A stretch of DNA of 64,000 bases, from positions 1-64,000 of the forward strand of contig NZ_JNZP01000013.1 of assembly GCF_000725545.1 (NCBI RefSeq), written 5' to 3'. A program made the position numbers and the translations under genes. Positions 52,228-61,237 of the stretch are shown here, piece after piece. The notes beneath the pieces were generated by a model. The model was not told the DNA's origin. It saw only the letters and a list, made by a program, of their open reading frames with translations, and did not search any database. Each line of letters begins with the position of its first letter. Position 1 is the first letter of the stretch. The DNA is from Streptomyces exfoliatus (GTDB lineage Bacteria > Actinomycetota > Actinomycetes > Streptomycetales > Streptomycetaceae).

Positions 52228-53700
52228 GTGGCTACTCCTCCTGGAGGCGGCGGAGAGGTACCGCAGGCGGGGTACTACCCGGACCCGTCCATTCCCGGGT
52301 ACATCCGGTACTGGAACGGGGGCGCCTGGGTTCCCGGTACGAGCCGGCCCGCGCCCAAGGAGGACGAGGTTCCGCCGGGCCCCCCGGCCTCGGCGATCCC
52401 TGCGGGCCCCCTCCTGGCTTCGAGCCCGGCACCCGCGCCGGTTCCGGTACGGCAGGCCGAGCGTGAGCCGGAGCGCGAGCCCGAGCCCGAGCCGGTGCAG
52501 GTCCAGGCGCCCGTGCGCGTACCGGCCCAGGCGCCCGCGCCCGCCCCCGTACCCGCGGTGGAGGAGACCGGGCCCGTCTTCTTCGACGAGGAGCCGGCCG
52601 CCCAGGAACCCGCGTCCGCGTGGCAGGCGGACACCTCCCGTCAGACCGGCTTCGGCGGCGACCGCGACCAGAAGGTCTCCTGGGGCGCGCCCCGGACCGC
52701 CGACCCGCGCACCCCCGCGGACTGGCCGGTCGCCGGTGCGAGCGAGCCCGCCGACGCGCGGGCGCACGCCGCCCCGCAGACGGCCGATCCCCGGAAGGCC
52801 GAGCCCCGGAGTGCCGAGCCCCGGAATGTCGATCACCGGACGGCCGGGGGAGCCGCGCGACTCGGTGGGATGCCGGTCATGCCGATCCCCACGCCCACGC
52901 CCACGCCGGCTCCGGCTCCCACACCGACCCCCGTACAGCAGGCGCCCGCTCCCGCGCCCGTACAGCGGACCCCCGCTCCGGCCCCCGTACAGCAGACCCC
53001 CGCGCCCACCCCGGCCTCCGCGCCCGCCCCGGCCTCCGCGCCCACCCCCGTACAGCAGGCGCCCGCGCCCGCCCCGGCCACCCCCTCCTGGGCCCAGCAG
53101 CCGCAACAGCCCCAGCTCCAGCAGGTTCAGCCCCAGTCGTCGGAGCAGCAGCAGCCCGTCGTTCCCTGGAAGCCGCCCGTCGACGACCTGTTCGTCCAGG
53201 CGGCCCGCGAGCAGGCCTCCGCCCGCCCCGCCGGGCTCGGCAGGCGGCTGCTCGCCCGGCTGATCGACACCGTGGTCCTGGGCGCACTCGTCGGCGGTGC
53301 CTCCTTCCCCTTCGTGACCACGGCCCTCGACCACATCGACGGCAAGATCGAGGCGGCCAAGCAGTCCGGCGTGACCGTCCAGGTCTGGCTGCTCGACGGG
53401 ACCACCTCCGTCCAGTTCGGCATCGCGCTGGCCGCGCTGTTCGTCATCGGCATCCTGTACGAGGTGGTGCCGACCTCCCGGTGGGGCCGCACCCTCGGCA
53501 AGAAGCTGTGCGGGATCGAGGTGCGGGACATCGAGGCGCACCAGCCGCCGAGGTTCGGGGCGTCGCTGCGCCGCTGGCTCGTCTACAGCGTCCTGGGGCT
53601 CCTGGCCATCGGCGTGTTCAACGTCCTGTGGTGTCTGTTCGACCGCCCCTGGCGTCAGTGCTGGCACGACAAGGCCGCGCGCACCTTCGTGGCGCGCTGA
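52228..53700 (+). CDS. DUF2510-RDD membrane protein with long proline-rich linker
   Basis: 490 residues. Residues about 14-38 (AGYYPDPSIPGYIRYWNGGAW) are a DUF2510 motif. About 40-305 is a low-complexity linker with repeats such as PAPAPVQQ and DPRK/EPRS. About 320-490 is an RDD domain, with RRLLARLIDTVVLGALVGG (the Arg and Asp residues) and three transmembrane helices. RDD proteins have been linked to ion exchange and export; role unknown here. GTG at 52228. A second RDD gene follows 76 bases on. Confidence 0.83.
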   Translation: MATPPGGGGEVPQAGYYPDPSIPGYIRYWNGGAWVPGTSRPAPKEDEVPPGPPASAIPAGPLLASSPAPAPVPVRQAEREPEREPEPEPVQVQAPVRVPAQAPAPAPVPAVEETGPVFFDEEPAAQEPASAWQADTSRQTGFGGDRDQKVSWGAPRTADPRTPADWPVAGASEPADARAHAAPQTADPRKAEPRSAEPRNVDHRTAGGAARLGGMPVMPIPTPTPTPAPAPTPTPVQQAPAPAPVQRTPAPAPVQQTPAPTPASAPAPASAPTPVQQAPAPAPATPSWAQQPQQPQLQQVQPQSSEQQQPVVPWKPPVDDLFVQAAREQASARPAGLGRRLLARLIDTVVLGALVGGASFPFVTTALDHIDGKIEAAKQSGVTVQVWLLDGTTSVQFGIALAALFVIGILYEVVPTSRWGRTLGKKLCGIEVRDIEAHQPPRFGASLRRWLVYSVLGLLAIGVFNVLWCLFDRPWRQCWHDKAARTFVAR

Positions 53701-53776
53701 GCCGACCGGGGGCCCGCGTCCCCCGAACGGGCGGTGATGGAGTGCGGGGGCGCCGGGCCCGGGATGCACTGCCCCC

Positions 53777-54577
53777 ATGAGCAACGATCAGCCGCCGCCC
53801 GGCCAGCCGCCCGAGGAGGACCCGTTCCTCAAGAGGCCGCAGGAGCCACCGCCGCCGTCCGCCGGCCAGCCGCCCCCGCCCCCGGGCGGCGGCCAGCCGC
53901 CCCCGGGAGGTCCCCCGCCGGGAAGTCCGTACGGTCCTTCGGGCGGGGATCCGTACGGTCCCTCGGGCGGGGATCCGTACGGTCCCTCGGGCGGGGATCC
54001 GTACGGCTCCTCGGGCGGGGATCCGTACGGGGGCGGCATGCCGCCCCCGCCTCCGTACGGCGGTTACGGCGGGGGATACGGCGGGACGGATCCGCTCTCC
54101 GGGATGCCGCCGCTCGCCGAGTCCGGCCGGCGCATCCTCGCGCGGCTCATCGACTGGTTGATCATCGCGATCCCGCTGGCGGTCATCGGCATCCCGTTCG
54201 ACATCTACGCGCGGGCGACCGACAACGACAACGACTTCGGTGACACCGTCAACAGCCTGAACGGCGGGAGCCAGCTGGTCTTCCAGCTCATCACGATCGT
54301 CGCGTACGTCACGTACGACACGGTGATGACCGCCAGGAACGGCCAGACCATCGGCAAGAAGCTGATGAAGCTGCGGGTCGCGATGCTCAACGACGGCTCG
54401 ACGCCCCCGATGAGCCAGTCGCTGTTGCGCGCGGTCGTCCTGTGGCTGCCGGCGCTGATCTGCTGCGCCTGCCTGTGGCCGCTGTTGATCCTGATCCTGA
54501 TTCTGGTCGACAAGCCGTACAAGCAGGGTCTGCACGACAAGGCGGCGAAGACGGTGGTGGTCTCCGTCCCGCAGTAG
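53777..54577 (+). CDS. RDD-family membrane protein with repeat-rich N-terminus
   Basis: 266 residues. The first 105 are Pro/Gly/Tyr-rich with four and a half copies of an 8-residue repeat (DPYGPSGG type). The rest is an RDD domain (SGRRILARLIDWLIIAIPLAVIG, about 114-136) with three transmembrane helices and the typical QTIGKKLMKLRV segment. Paralogue of the gene upstream. Function unknown. ATG at 53777. Confidence 0.85.
   Translation: MSNDQPPPGQPPEEDPFLKRPQEPPPPSAGQPPPPPGGGQPPPGGPPPGSPYGPSGGDPYGPSGGDPYGPSGGDPYGSSGGDPYGGGMPPPPPYGGYGGGYGGTDPLSGMPPLAESGRRILARLIDWLIIAIPLAVIGIPFDIYARATDNDNDFGDTVNSLNGGSQLVFQLITIVAYVTYDTVMTARNGQTIGKKLMKLRVAMLNDGSTPPMSQSLLRAVVLWLPALICCACLWPLLILILILVDKPYKQGLHDKAAKTVVVSVPQ
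53927..54022 (+). repeat. 24-base coding tandem repeat, four copies
   Basis: Four full units of 24 bases beginning CCGTACGGTCC, plus a partial fifth, encode PYGPSGGD. Copies 2 and 3 are identical, suggesting recent slippage. All in frame. Confidence 0.85.
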
Positions 54578-54595
54578 GCCGTCAGGCTCGAAGGA

Positions 54596-54892
54596 TCACG
54601 AACCGGTCCGGGTATCGGCCCCCGCGCCCACAGGCGCGGTCGGTACCCGGACCTCTTCGTTCCCGTGGGGTGCCGGAACCGCGTCGGCTGCCGGAACCGC
54701 GTCCAGGATCTTGACGGACGCCGGACGCACCGGCATCGTCACCGCCACGAGCAGTCCGAGCAGCAGTCCGGCGAGGCTGATCACCGTGATGCCGAGGGTG
54801 GTCGTCGTACGGGAGAGCAGCAGGAGGGCGACGGTCGCGAGGACGACGGTGGCCGAACCGTAGGCGAGCTGCGCGGCGTTCGGTCGCTGCAT
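54596..54892 (-). CDS. Small membrane protein, two helices
   Basis: 98 residues with two adjacent hydrophobic helices (SATVVLATVALLLL and ITVISLAGLLLGLLVAV) and a polar tail. No known domain. I choose the ATG at 54892 (MQRPNAAQLAYG), with GGAGGG upstream; an earlier ATG at 54916 adds eight residues over that site. Convergent with the RDD gene. Confidence 0.65.
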   Translation of the reverse strand: MQRPNAAQLAYGSATVVLATVALLLLSRTTTTLGITVISLAGLLLGLLVAVTMPVRPASVKILDAVPAADAVPAPHGNEEVRVPTAPVGAGADTRTGS

Positions 54893-55137
54893 GACGGATA
54901 CCGTCCCTCCGGGCATGGGGTCGACTCTACGACGCTCGATGCCCGAGAAGGGCGTGGGGTAAGCGTGACCTTACCCACGGTGCCGTTGCACGGGGGGCGC
55001 GCGGGGGCACGAAAGTCCCAACTGTCCCTGAGTGTGCGCCGCCCAACTGTCCGATAATCGGAACCCGCCTCCCACATAGTGCAGTTGGTCGGTGCAAGTC
55101 AAGATCTGTCTTTTCTTGTCTCTCTCCGGTCGAATGT

Positions 55138-55151
55138 CGTCACTTGTGACG
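55138..55151 (+). promoter_or_regulatory. Inverted repeat upstream of the M6 protease gene
   Basis: CGTCAC-TT-GTGACG lies 71 bases before the start of the protease gene, a possible operator. The intergenic region 54893-55221 holds no gene; it is locally T-rich around 55110-55125 (TGTCTTTTCTTGTCTCTC), unusual here and typical of a promoter zone. Confidence 0.35.
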
Positions 55152-55221
55152 CGCGACCCCGCCGGACGGACACCCCACCATCTGGTCCGAGGGCGGCGGG
55201 CGCCGGGGAGGACAACTTCAA

Positions 55222-57681
55222 GTGACCAACAGACGACGGGCGATCAGAGCGTCCGCAGTCGTCGTAGCGCTCGCGGCCACCGCCGCCACCGCCTCGACCT
55301 TCACCACCGCATGGGCCGACAACCACGGCAGCGCGCCGTCGGCGGCCGACGTCCGCCACGACCCGGCGCCCGGCGCCGGCGACGGCCACGGCCACGGCGT
55401 CGACAAGACGGCCGTCGACCACGACCTCGAAGGCCCCTTCAGCGAGCAGCAGGCGCAGCAGCGCAAGGCCGCCCTGGAGCAGGTGCTGAACGGCGACGCC
55501 AAGGTCGAGCGCCGCGGTGGCTCTCAGGTCGTCAAGCTCGACGACAAGAAGTACGTCGAGCTCGGCCGCGAGAAGACCGACAAGATCTTCACGATCCTGG
55601 TCGAGTTCGGCGACAAGGTGGACAACACCACCCTGGTCGACCGGGCCGACGACGACACGGCCGAGCTGAAGCCGAAGTTCGGCGGCACGCCCGGCCCGCT
55701 GCACAACCAGATAGCCCAGCCCGACCGTGCCAAGGACAACTCCACGGCCTGGCAGGCGGACTACGACCAGAAGCACTTCCAGGACCTGTACTTCGGCACC
55801 GGCAAGGACGCCAAGGGACAGCCCAAGCAGTCGCTGAAGACCTACTACGAGAAGACCTCGTCCGGCCGGTACTCGGTCGACGGCGGCGTCTCCGACTGGG
55901 TCAAGGTCGAGTACAACGAGGCCCGTTACGGCTCGAACTACTGCGGCAACAGCAACTGCGCCAACGTGTGGGACGCGGTCCGCGACGGCGTCACCGCCTT
56001 CGTCGCCGACCAGAAGGCCAAGGGCCGCACCGACGCCCAGATCAAGGCCGACATGGCCCAGTACGACCTCTGGGACCGGTACGACTTCGACGCCGACGGC
56101 AACTTCAACGAGCCCGACGGCTACATCGACCACTTCCAGATCGTCCACGCGGGCGAGGACGAGTCGGCGGGCGGCGGCGCCCAGGGCGGCGACGCCCTGT
56201 GGGCCCACCGCTGGTACGCGTACGGCACCAACGCCGGCAAGACCGGCCCGGCCAACAACAAGGCCGGCGGCACGCAGATCGGCGACTCCGGCATCTGGGT
56301 CGGCGACTACACGATGCAGCCCGAGAACGGCGGCCTCGGCGTCTTCGCGCACGAGTACGGCCACGACCTCGGCCTCCCGGACCTGTACGACACCTCGGGC
56401 CTCAAGGGCGCCGAGAACTCGACCGGCTTCTGGTCGCTCATGTCGTCCGGCTCCTGGCTCGGCCGCGGCAAGGACGCCATCGGCGACCTGCCCGGCGACA
56501 TGAACGCCTGGGACAAGCTGCAGCTCGGCTGGCTCAACTACACCAAGGTGGCCGACGAGGCCCGCGCGTGGAAGTCCACGCACAAGCTGGGTGTCGCGGC
56601 GTACAACACCGACAACCCGCAGGCGCTCCTCGTCGAGCTGCCGAAGAAGGCCGTCACCACCGATGTCGTGGCCCCCGCCGAGGGTGCCACCCAGTGGTGG
56701 AGCAACATGGGTGACGACCTCAAGAACACCCTGACCCGCTCCGTCGACCTGACGGGCAAGACGTCCGCCTCCCTGGAGCTCCAGGGCTGGTACGACATCG
56801 AGCTCGACTACGACTACCTCTACACCGAGGTGTCGACCGACGGCGGCGCCAACTGGACGGCTCTCGACGGCACCGCCGACGGCAAGGCGCTCCCGCGCGA
56901 CGCCAGCGGCGCCCCGGCGCTGACCGACGTCTCCGGCACCCACAAGAAGCTCGTCTACGGCCTCGACGCCTACGCGGGCAAGAAGTTCGACCTCCGCTTC
57001 CGCTACCAGACGGACGGCGGCGCGGGCGGCAAGGGCTTCACCGCCGACGCCATCACCCTGACCGCCGACGGTGCCGCCCTCTTCTCGGACAACGCCGAGA
57101 ACGGTGACAACGGCTGGGTCGCGAAGGGCTTCTCGCGGGTGGGCAAGGGCTTCACCAAGGAGTACGAGCAGTACTACATCGCGGAGAACCGCCAGTACGT
57201 CTCGTACGACGCCACCCTCAAGGTCGGCCCGTACAACTTCGGTTTCACGGGTGAGAAGTCCAGCTGGGTCGAGCACTACCCGTACCAGAACGGTCTGCTC
57301 ATCTGGAAGTGGGACCTCTCCCAGAAGGACAACAACACCGCCGTCCACCCGGGCAAGGGCCTGATCCTGCCGGTCGACGCGCACGCCACCCCGCTGAAGT
57401 TCACGGACGGCACCCTGATGCGCAACCGCGTCCAGGCGTACGACTCCACCTTCGGCACCTACCGGACCGACGGCCTCCTGCTCCACAAGGCCGACGTCCC
57501 GGCGTGGGTGAACTCGCAGCCGGGCAACCCGGTCTTCGACGACCGCAAGGGCACCTACTGGTACCCGGAGACCCAGCGCGCCGGTGTCCAGGTAACTGAC
57601 ACCAACACCAAGATCGAGGTCGTCAAGGAGCCGCTCAACGGCCAGACGATCACGGTCCGCGTGGGTCCCTCCACCAAGTAA
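55222..57681 (+). CDS. Secreted M6 metalloprotease, immune inhibitor A-like
   Basis: 819 residues. A Sec signal peptide (RRRAIRASAVVVALAATAATASTFTTAWAD) is followed by a propeptide (about 35-120), then the M6 catalytic domain with zinc motif HEYGHDLGLPD (His377, Glu378, His381) and two carbohydrate-binding-like or MAM-like jelly-roll parts near 490-680. InhA-type enzymes are calcium-stabilised secreted zinc proteases that degrade proteins outside the cell. GTG at 55222 has GGGGAGGA upstream. Ends at a strong terminator; transcribed alone. Confidence 0.93.
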   Translation: MTNRRRAIRASAVVVALAATAATASTFTTAWADNHGSAPSAADVRHDPAPGAGDGHGHGVDKTAVDHDLEGPFSEQQAQQRKAALEQVLNGDAKVERRGGSQVVKLDDKKYVELGREKTDKIFTILVEFGDKVDNTTLVDRADDDTAELKPKFGGTPGPLHNQIAQPDRAKDNSTAWQADYDQKHFQDLYFGTGKDAKGQPKQSLKTYYEKTSSGRYSVDGGVSDWVKVEYNEARYGSNYCGNSNCANVWDAVRDGVTAFVADQKAKGRTDAQIKADMAQYDLWDRYDFDADGNFNEPDGYIDHFQIVHAGEDESAGGGAQGGDALWAHRWYAYGTNAGKTGPANNKAGGTQIGDSGIWVGDYTMQPENGGLGVFAHEYGHDLGLPDLYDTSGLKGAENSTGFWSLMSSGSWLGRGKDAIGDLPGDMNAWDKLQLGWLNYTKVADEARAWKSTHKLGVAAYNTDNPQALLVELPKKAVTTDVVAPAEGATQWWSNMGDDLKNTLTRSVDLTGKTSASLELQGWYDIELDYDYLYTEVSTDGGANWTALDGTADGKALPRDASGAPALTDVSGTHKKLVYGLDAYAGKKFDLRFRYQTDGGAGGKGFTADAITLTADGAALFSDNAENGDNGWVAKGFSRVGKGFTKEYEQYYIAENRQYVSYDATLKVGPYNFGFTGEKSSWVEHYPYQNGLLIWKWDLSQKDNNTAVHPGKGLILPVDAHATPLKFTDGTLMRNRVQAYDSTFGTYRTDGLLLHKADVPAWVNSQPGNPVFDDRKGTYWYPETQRAGVQVTDTNTKIEVVKEPLNGQTITVRVGPSTK

Positions 57682-57706
57682 TCGGTAAAACCGCAGGTCA
57701 AAGCAT

Positions 57707-57748
57707 GATCGGCCGTCGCCCTCTAGCGGGCGGCGGCCGATCGTGTTT
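57707..57748 (+). terminator. Terminator of the M6 protease gene
   Basis: GATCGGCCGTCGCCC (57707-57721) pairs with GGGCGGCGGCCGATC (57728-57742), one G-U pair, then GTGTTT. Confidence 0.75.
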
Positions 57749-57803
57749 AGGTGCGTCTGACGCTTTTCTTATTGACATTCGATCCACGGGGGAGTGGTTC
57801 CGC

Positions 57804-58115
57804 ATGCCCAACGGAGGGTTCTGCAAGTTGCCCGGAGGCAGCGTGGTCGTCGCCATAGGGCTGCCCAGCCCGGCCCGCGACGGCGCCACCGTCCGCTTCC
57901 TGGTCCACGCCGCGAACCGCGCCCGCGCCCTGACCAGGCTGCGGAACCTCGGACTGCGGGCCGTCTACCTCCGCGGCAACAGCGAACCGCCCACCCCGGA
58001 CGAGATCACGGCCGTCCTGCACCACCCGGACGGCCTGCTGTGGAAATCCACCCCCGGCGCCGCCCAGGAGCTCTGGCACCCCGTACGGTCCCTCCCCAGG
58101 GAACCCGCGGCGTAG
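57804..58115 (+). CDS. Small conserved protein, function unknown
   Basis: 103 residues, compact alpha/beta-looking, no signal peptide. MPNGGFCKLPGGSVVVAIGLP begins the protein; a helix ANRARALTRLRNLGLRAVYLRGN follows. GGGGGAG lies upstream of this ATG; in-frame reading further upstream overlaps the preceding terminator and is rejected. Ends three bases before the convergent pncA gene. No family recognised. Confidence 0.7.
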   Translation: MPNGGFCKLPGGSVVVAIGLPSPARDGATVRFLVHAANRARALTRLRNLGLRAVYLRGNSEPPTPDEITAVLHHPDGLLWKSTPGAAQELWHPVRSLPREPAA

Positions 58116-58118
58116 GCC

Positions 58119-58718
58119 CTACGGGACCGCCGGCCGGCCCGTCAGCTCCACGCCCGCAGCCCGCAGCTCCTCCAGGGCCCGGTCCGTCGTCTCCTTCGCG
58201 ACGCCCGCCGTCAGGTCGAGCAGCACATGGGTGCGGAAGCCCTCTCGGGCCGCGTCCAGGGCCGTCGCCCGGACGCAGTGGTCGGTGGCGATGCCCACCA
58301 CGTCGACCTCGGTGACGTCCCGCGCCCGCAGCCACTCCCCGAGCGTCCGCCCGTTCTCGTCACGCCCCTCGAAGCCGCTGTACGCCGCTTCGTAGGCGCC
58401 CTTGTCGAAGACGGCGTCGATCGCCCCGCTGGCGACGGCGGGGGCGAAGTTCGGATGGAAGCCCACCCCCTCCGTACCGGCCACGCAGTGCACCGGCCAG
58501 GAGGTGACGTAGTCCGGCTCCTCGCCCGCCGGGGCGAAGTGCGCGCCCGGGTCGACATGGTGGTCGCGGGTCGCGACCACGTGCCGGTAGGACGTGCCCG
58601 CCGTCTGGCCGACCAGGTCGGTGATGGCGGCGGCGACGTCCGCGCCGCCGGTCACCGCGAGGCTGCCGCCCTCGCAGAAGTCGTTCTGAACGTCCACAAC
58701 GATCAATGCGCGGTGCAT
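58119..58718 (-). CDS. pncA: Nicotinamidase PncA
   Basis: 199-residue isochorismatase-fold amidase that turns nicotinamide into nicotinate in NAD salvage. The catalytic triad is Asp9 (VVDVQND), Lys106 (FDKGAYE) and Cys148 (GIATDHC). Metal ligands Asp52, His54 and His60 lie in RDHHVDPGAH. Follows pncB on the same strand after about 110 bases, so the two salvage steps are probably co-transcribed. Confidence 0.93.
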   Translation of the reverse strand: MHRALIVVDVQNDFCEGGSLAVTGGADVAAAITDLVGQTAGTSYRHVVATRDHHVDPGAHFAPAGEEPDYVTSWPVHCVAGTEGVGFHPNFAPAVASGAIDAVFDKGAYEAAYSGFEGRDENGRTLGEWLRARDVTEVDVVGIATDHCVRATALDAAREGFRTHVLLDLTAGVAKETTDRALEELRAAGVELTGRPAVP

Positions 58719-58829
58719 GGCGGGTGTCCTTAGCGGGTCGGGAAGGGGTGGGTTCGAGCCTAGAGACTTCCCTTCCCCACCGGGAGGGGGCGTCGACCGG
58801 AGCCTGGGGCCTGTCGTCCGGGTCAGGCC

Positions 58830-60158
58830 CTACATGTACTCCGTCGGCAGCACCGGCTCGCCCCGCGAGAGCTGGATGGCCGACATCGGCAGCCCGCCTC
58901 GGGCCGCGATGTGCCGGGACCTGGCGGCTTCGAGCGGCTCCCTGGCCACCACGTCGCCGCCCTTGACCAGCTCCACCAGCAGCTGGTGGTCGGCCAGCTC
59001 CGGCGGCACCGGCCCGGTGCCCACGACCTCCGCCTCCGCGATCCCGTGCGCGTCGGGCCGGCGCGCCGCCCACTTGCGCCCGCCGACCGAGGCCTTGCCG
59101 CCCATGGACTTCTTGGCCACCGGCACGAGCGGCGCCTTGAGGTCGGCCGAGGCCGCCCGCGCCACCAGCTTGTAGACCATGGAGCAGGTCGGGTGGCCGC
59201 TGCCCGTGACCAGCTGCGTGCCGACCCCGTACGCGTCGACCGGGGCCGCCGCGAGCGAGGCGATGGCGTACTCGTCGAGGTCCGAGGTGACGACGATCCT
59301 GGTGTCCCGCGCGCCCAGCTCGTCGAGCTGCGCCCGCACCCGGTGGGCGACGAGCAGCAGGTCGCCCGAGTCGATGCGGACGGCGCCGAGCTCGGGCCCC
59401 GCCACCTCCACGGCGGTACGGACGGCCTCGGTCACGTCGTAGGTGTCGACGAGCAGGGTCGTACCGCGGCCGAGGGTCTCGACCTGGGCCCGGAAGGCGT
59501 CCCGCTCGCTGTCGTGGAGGAGGGTGAAGGCGTGGGCGGAGGTGCCGACGGTCGGGATGCCGTAGCGGAAGCCGGCCGCGAGGTCCGAGGTGGCCTCGAA
59601 GCCGCCGACGTACGCGGCGCGGGAGGCCGCGACGGCCGCCAGCTCGTGGGTGCGCCGGGCGCCCATCTCGATCAGCCGGCGCCCGCCGGCCGCGGCCGAC
59701 ATGCGGGAGGCGGCGGCGGCGATGGCCGAGTCGTGGTTGAGGATCGAGAGGATCACGGTCTCCAGGAGCACGCACTCGGCGAAGGAGCCCTCGACGCGCA
59801 GCACGGGGGAGCCGGGGAAGTACACCTCGCCCTCGGGGTACCCCCAGATGTCGCCGGAGAAGCGGTAGCGCGCCAGCCATTCGAGGGTCGGCTCGTCGAC
59901 GATGCCGCGCTCGCGCAGGAAGCCCAGGACGGCGGGGTCGAAGCGGAAGTTCTCGACGGCGTCGAGGACCCGGCCGACGCCCGCGAGGACGCCGTAGCGC
60001 CGCCCCTCGGGCAGTCTCCGGGTGAAGACCTCGAAGACGGAGCGCCGGTCGGCGGTGCCGGCCCGCAGGGCCGCCTGGAGCATGGTCAGCTCGTACTGAT
60101 CGGTGAAGAGCGCGGTCGACGGCACGTCCACCGGCAGCCCAAGGTCCGCAGCGTTCAT
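58830..60158 (-). CDS. pncB: Nicotinate phosphoribosyltransferase PncB
   Basis: 442 residues. Adds phosphoribose from PRPP to nicotinate, giving nicotinate mononucleotide, the step after PncA. The family start TDQYELTMLQAALRAG, core VDTYDVTEAVRTA, RIDSGDLLLVAHRVR and VTSDLDEYAI are present. ATG at 60158 lies seven bases after a TAGCAT box, so the message may be leaderless. A 25-base palindrome overlies its promoter. Confidence 0.93.
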   Translation of the reverse strand: MNAADLGLPVDVPSTALFTDQYELTMLQAALRAGTADRRSVFEVFTRRLPEGRRYGVLAGVGRVLDAVENFRFDPAVLGFLRERGIVDEPTLEWLARYRFSGDIWGYPEGEVYFPGSPVLRVEGSFAECVLLETVILSILNHDSAIAAAASRMSAAAGGRRLIEMGARRTHELAAVAASRAAYVGGFEATSDLAAGFRYGIPTVGTSAHAFTLLHDSERDAFRAQVETLGRGTTLLVDTYDVTEAVRTAVEVAGPELGAVRIDSGDLLLVAHRVRAQLDELGARDTRIVVTSDLDEYAIASLAAAPVDAYGVGTQLVTGSGHPTCSMVYKLVARAASADLKAPLVPVAKKSMGGKASVGGRKWAARRPDAHGIAEAEVVGTGPVPPELADHQLLVELVKGGDVVAREPLEAARSRHIAARGGLPMSAIQLSRGEPVLPTEYM

Positions 60159-60175
60159 GTCAGCGATGCTAGCGC

Positions 60176-60200
60176 AGAAATCGTCACTCTGACGATTTCT
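60176..60200 (-). promoter_or_regulatory. Perfect palindromic operator of pncB
   Basis: AGAAATCGTCA-CTC-TGACGATTTCT: two perfect 11-base arms. On the minus strand the -35 box TCGTCA falls inside it, 18 bases before TAGCAT. A repressor bound here would block pncB (and pncA). The regulator is unknown; NrtR-type regulators of NAD metabolism are one possibility. Confidence 0.6.
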
Positions 60201-60269
60201 AGGCCGTACGCGCCCGGAAGGCCCGACCCGTTTGTGCGACGGGCCCCCTGGAGTGGCAGCATGGGGTGA

Positions 60270-60575
60270 GTGAGCGTCGCGCCTATTGAGATCGAACGTA
60301 CCGAGTCGGCCGAGGAGGTCTCCGCGGTCGTCGAACCGGATGTGCCCTGGGTGACCCTCGTGCACAACGATCCGGTGAACCTGATGAGCTACGTGACCTA
60401 CGTCTTCCAGGCGTACTTCGGATACTCCAAGGACAAGGCGCACAAACTGATGCTCGACGTGCACCACAAGGGCCGCGCGGTGGTCTCCAGCGGCACCCGC
60501 GAGGAGATGGAGCGGGACGTGCAGGCGATGCACGGCTACGGCCTCTGGGCGACCCTCACCCAGGACCGCGGCTGA
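60270..60575 (+). CDS. clpS: ClpS adaptor
   Basis: 101 residues. Adaptor that delivers N-end-rule substrates to the ClpAP/ClpCP protease. Core [19 protein letters not shown] (about 28-46) and the substrate-binding helix [15 protein letters not shown] are typical. GTG at 60270, in GGGGTGA context; a two-codon ATG-GGG-TGA lies immediately before. Followed with a one-base overlap by the DUF2017 gene, the usual pair in Streptomyces. Confidence 0.95.
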   Translation: MSVAPIEIERTESAEEVSAVVEPDVPWVTLVHNDPVNLMSYVTYVFQAYFGYSKDKAHKLMLDVHHKGRAVVSSGTREEMERDVQAMHGYGLWATLTQDRG

Positions 60576-61159
60576 TGGCCGGCCATTTCGAGGTCCTGCC
60601 CGGCGGTGGTGCCGCGGTCGCCCTCGACGACGTCGAGATCTCCATCCTCCGCTCCCTCGCCGTCCAGCTCATGGAGCTGATCGGGCCGGGCGACGAGCCC
60701 GCGAAGGACGCCGACCCGCTGGCCGCGCTCTTCGCCGAGGGCCCGAGCAAGCCGCCGTCCGACCCCGCGCTCAAGCGCCTCTTCCCCGACGCGTACGGGG
60801 ACGACAGCGAGGAGCTGCGGGCGGCCGCCTCCGACTTCCGCCGCTACACCGAGAACGACCTGCGGGCCCGCAAGCGCGAGGACGCCCTCCTGGTGGTGCG
60901 CGCCCTGGACGGGCTCTCCGCGGACGCGGCGAGCGAGGGCGGCGCCGTCCTGAAGCTGACCCCGGACGAGTCCCGGGCCTGGCTCGGCGCGCTCAACGAC
61001 CTCCGGCTGACCATCGGGACCCGTCTCGAGGTCACCGACGACGAGGAGAGCGAGCAGCTGTACCGGCTGCCGGACTCCGACCCCCGCAAGCCGATGGTGA
61101 TGGCGTACCTCTGGCTGGGAGCGCTCCAGGAGTCCCTCGTCGAGACCCTGATGTCGTAA
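60575..61159 (+). CDS. DUF2017 protein
   Basis: 194 residues, all-helical, of the actinobacterial DUF2017 family, which is almost always next to clpS. Function unknown; a role with Clp proteolysis is inferred from linkage only. Start ATG overlaps the clpS stop (TGATG). Confidence 0.9.
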   Translation: MAGHFEVLPGGGAAVALDDVEISILRSLAVQLMELIGPGDEPAKDADPLAALFAEGPSKPPSDPALKRLFPDAYGDDSEELRAAASDFRRYTENDLRARKREDALLVVRALDGLSADAASEGGAVLKLTPDESRAWLGALNDLRLTIGTRLEVTDDEESEQLYRLPDSDPRKPMVMAYLWLGALQESLVETLMS

Positions 61160-61189
61160 CGACACCGGGCGACCCCCTGGTGTTCGCTC

Positions 61190-61237
61190 AGCGGACGCTC
61201 AAATCCGGATAACGAATGCGTTATCAGAGCGTCCGCT
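61190..61237. terminator. Nested inverted repeat after the clpS operon
   Basis: Outer arms AGCGGACGCTC (61190-61200) and GAGCGTCCGCT (61227-61237) are perfectly complementary. Inside, GATAACG-AATG-CGTTATC (61208-61225) is a second perfect palindrome, AT-rich for this genome. The outer stem can terminate the clpS transcript; the inner could be an operator for the amino-acid permease. The rest of 61160-61480 has no gene; GTGA-TAAATCTT-CAC near 61317 is a weaker repeat. Confidence 0.6.

Noticed and set aside
52900..54022. CRISPR-like regular repeats
   Set aside because: Repeats are coding, without unique spacers; they encode proline-rich and PYGPSGGD repeats.
57705..57803. Upstream extension of the small gene at 57804
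   Set aside because: It would start inside the terminator of the protease gene and lacks a ribosome site.
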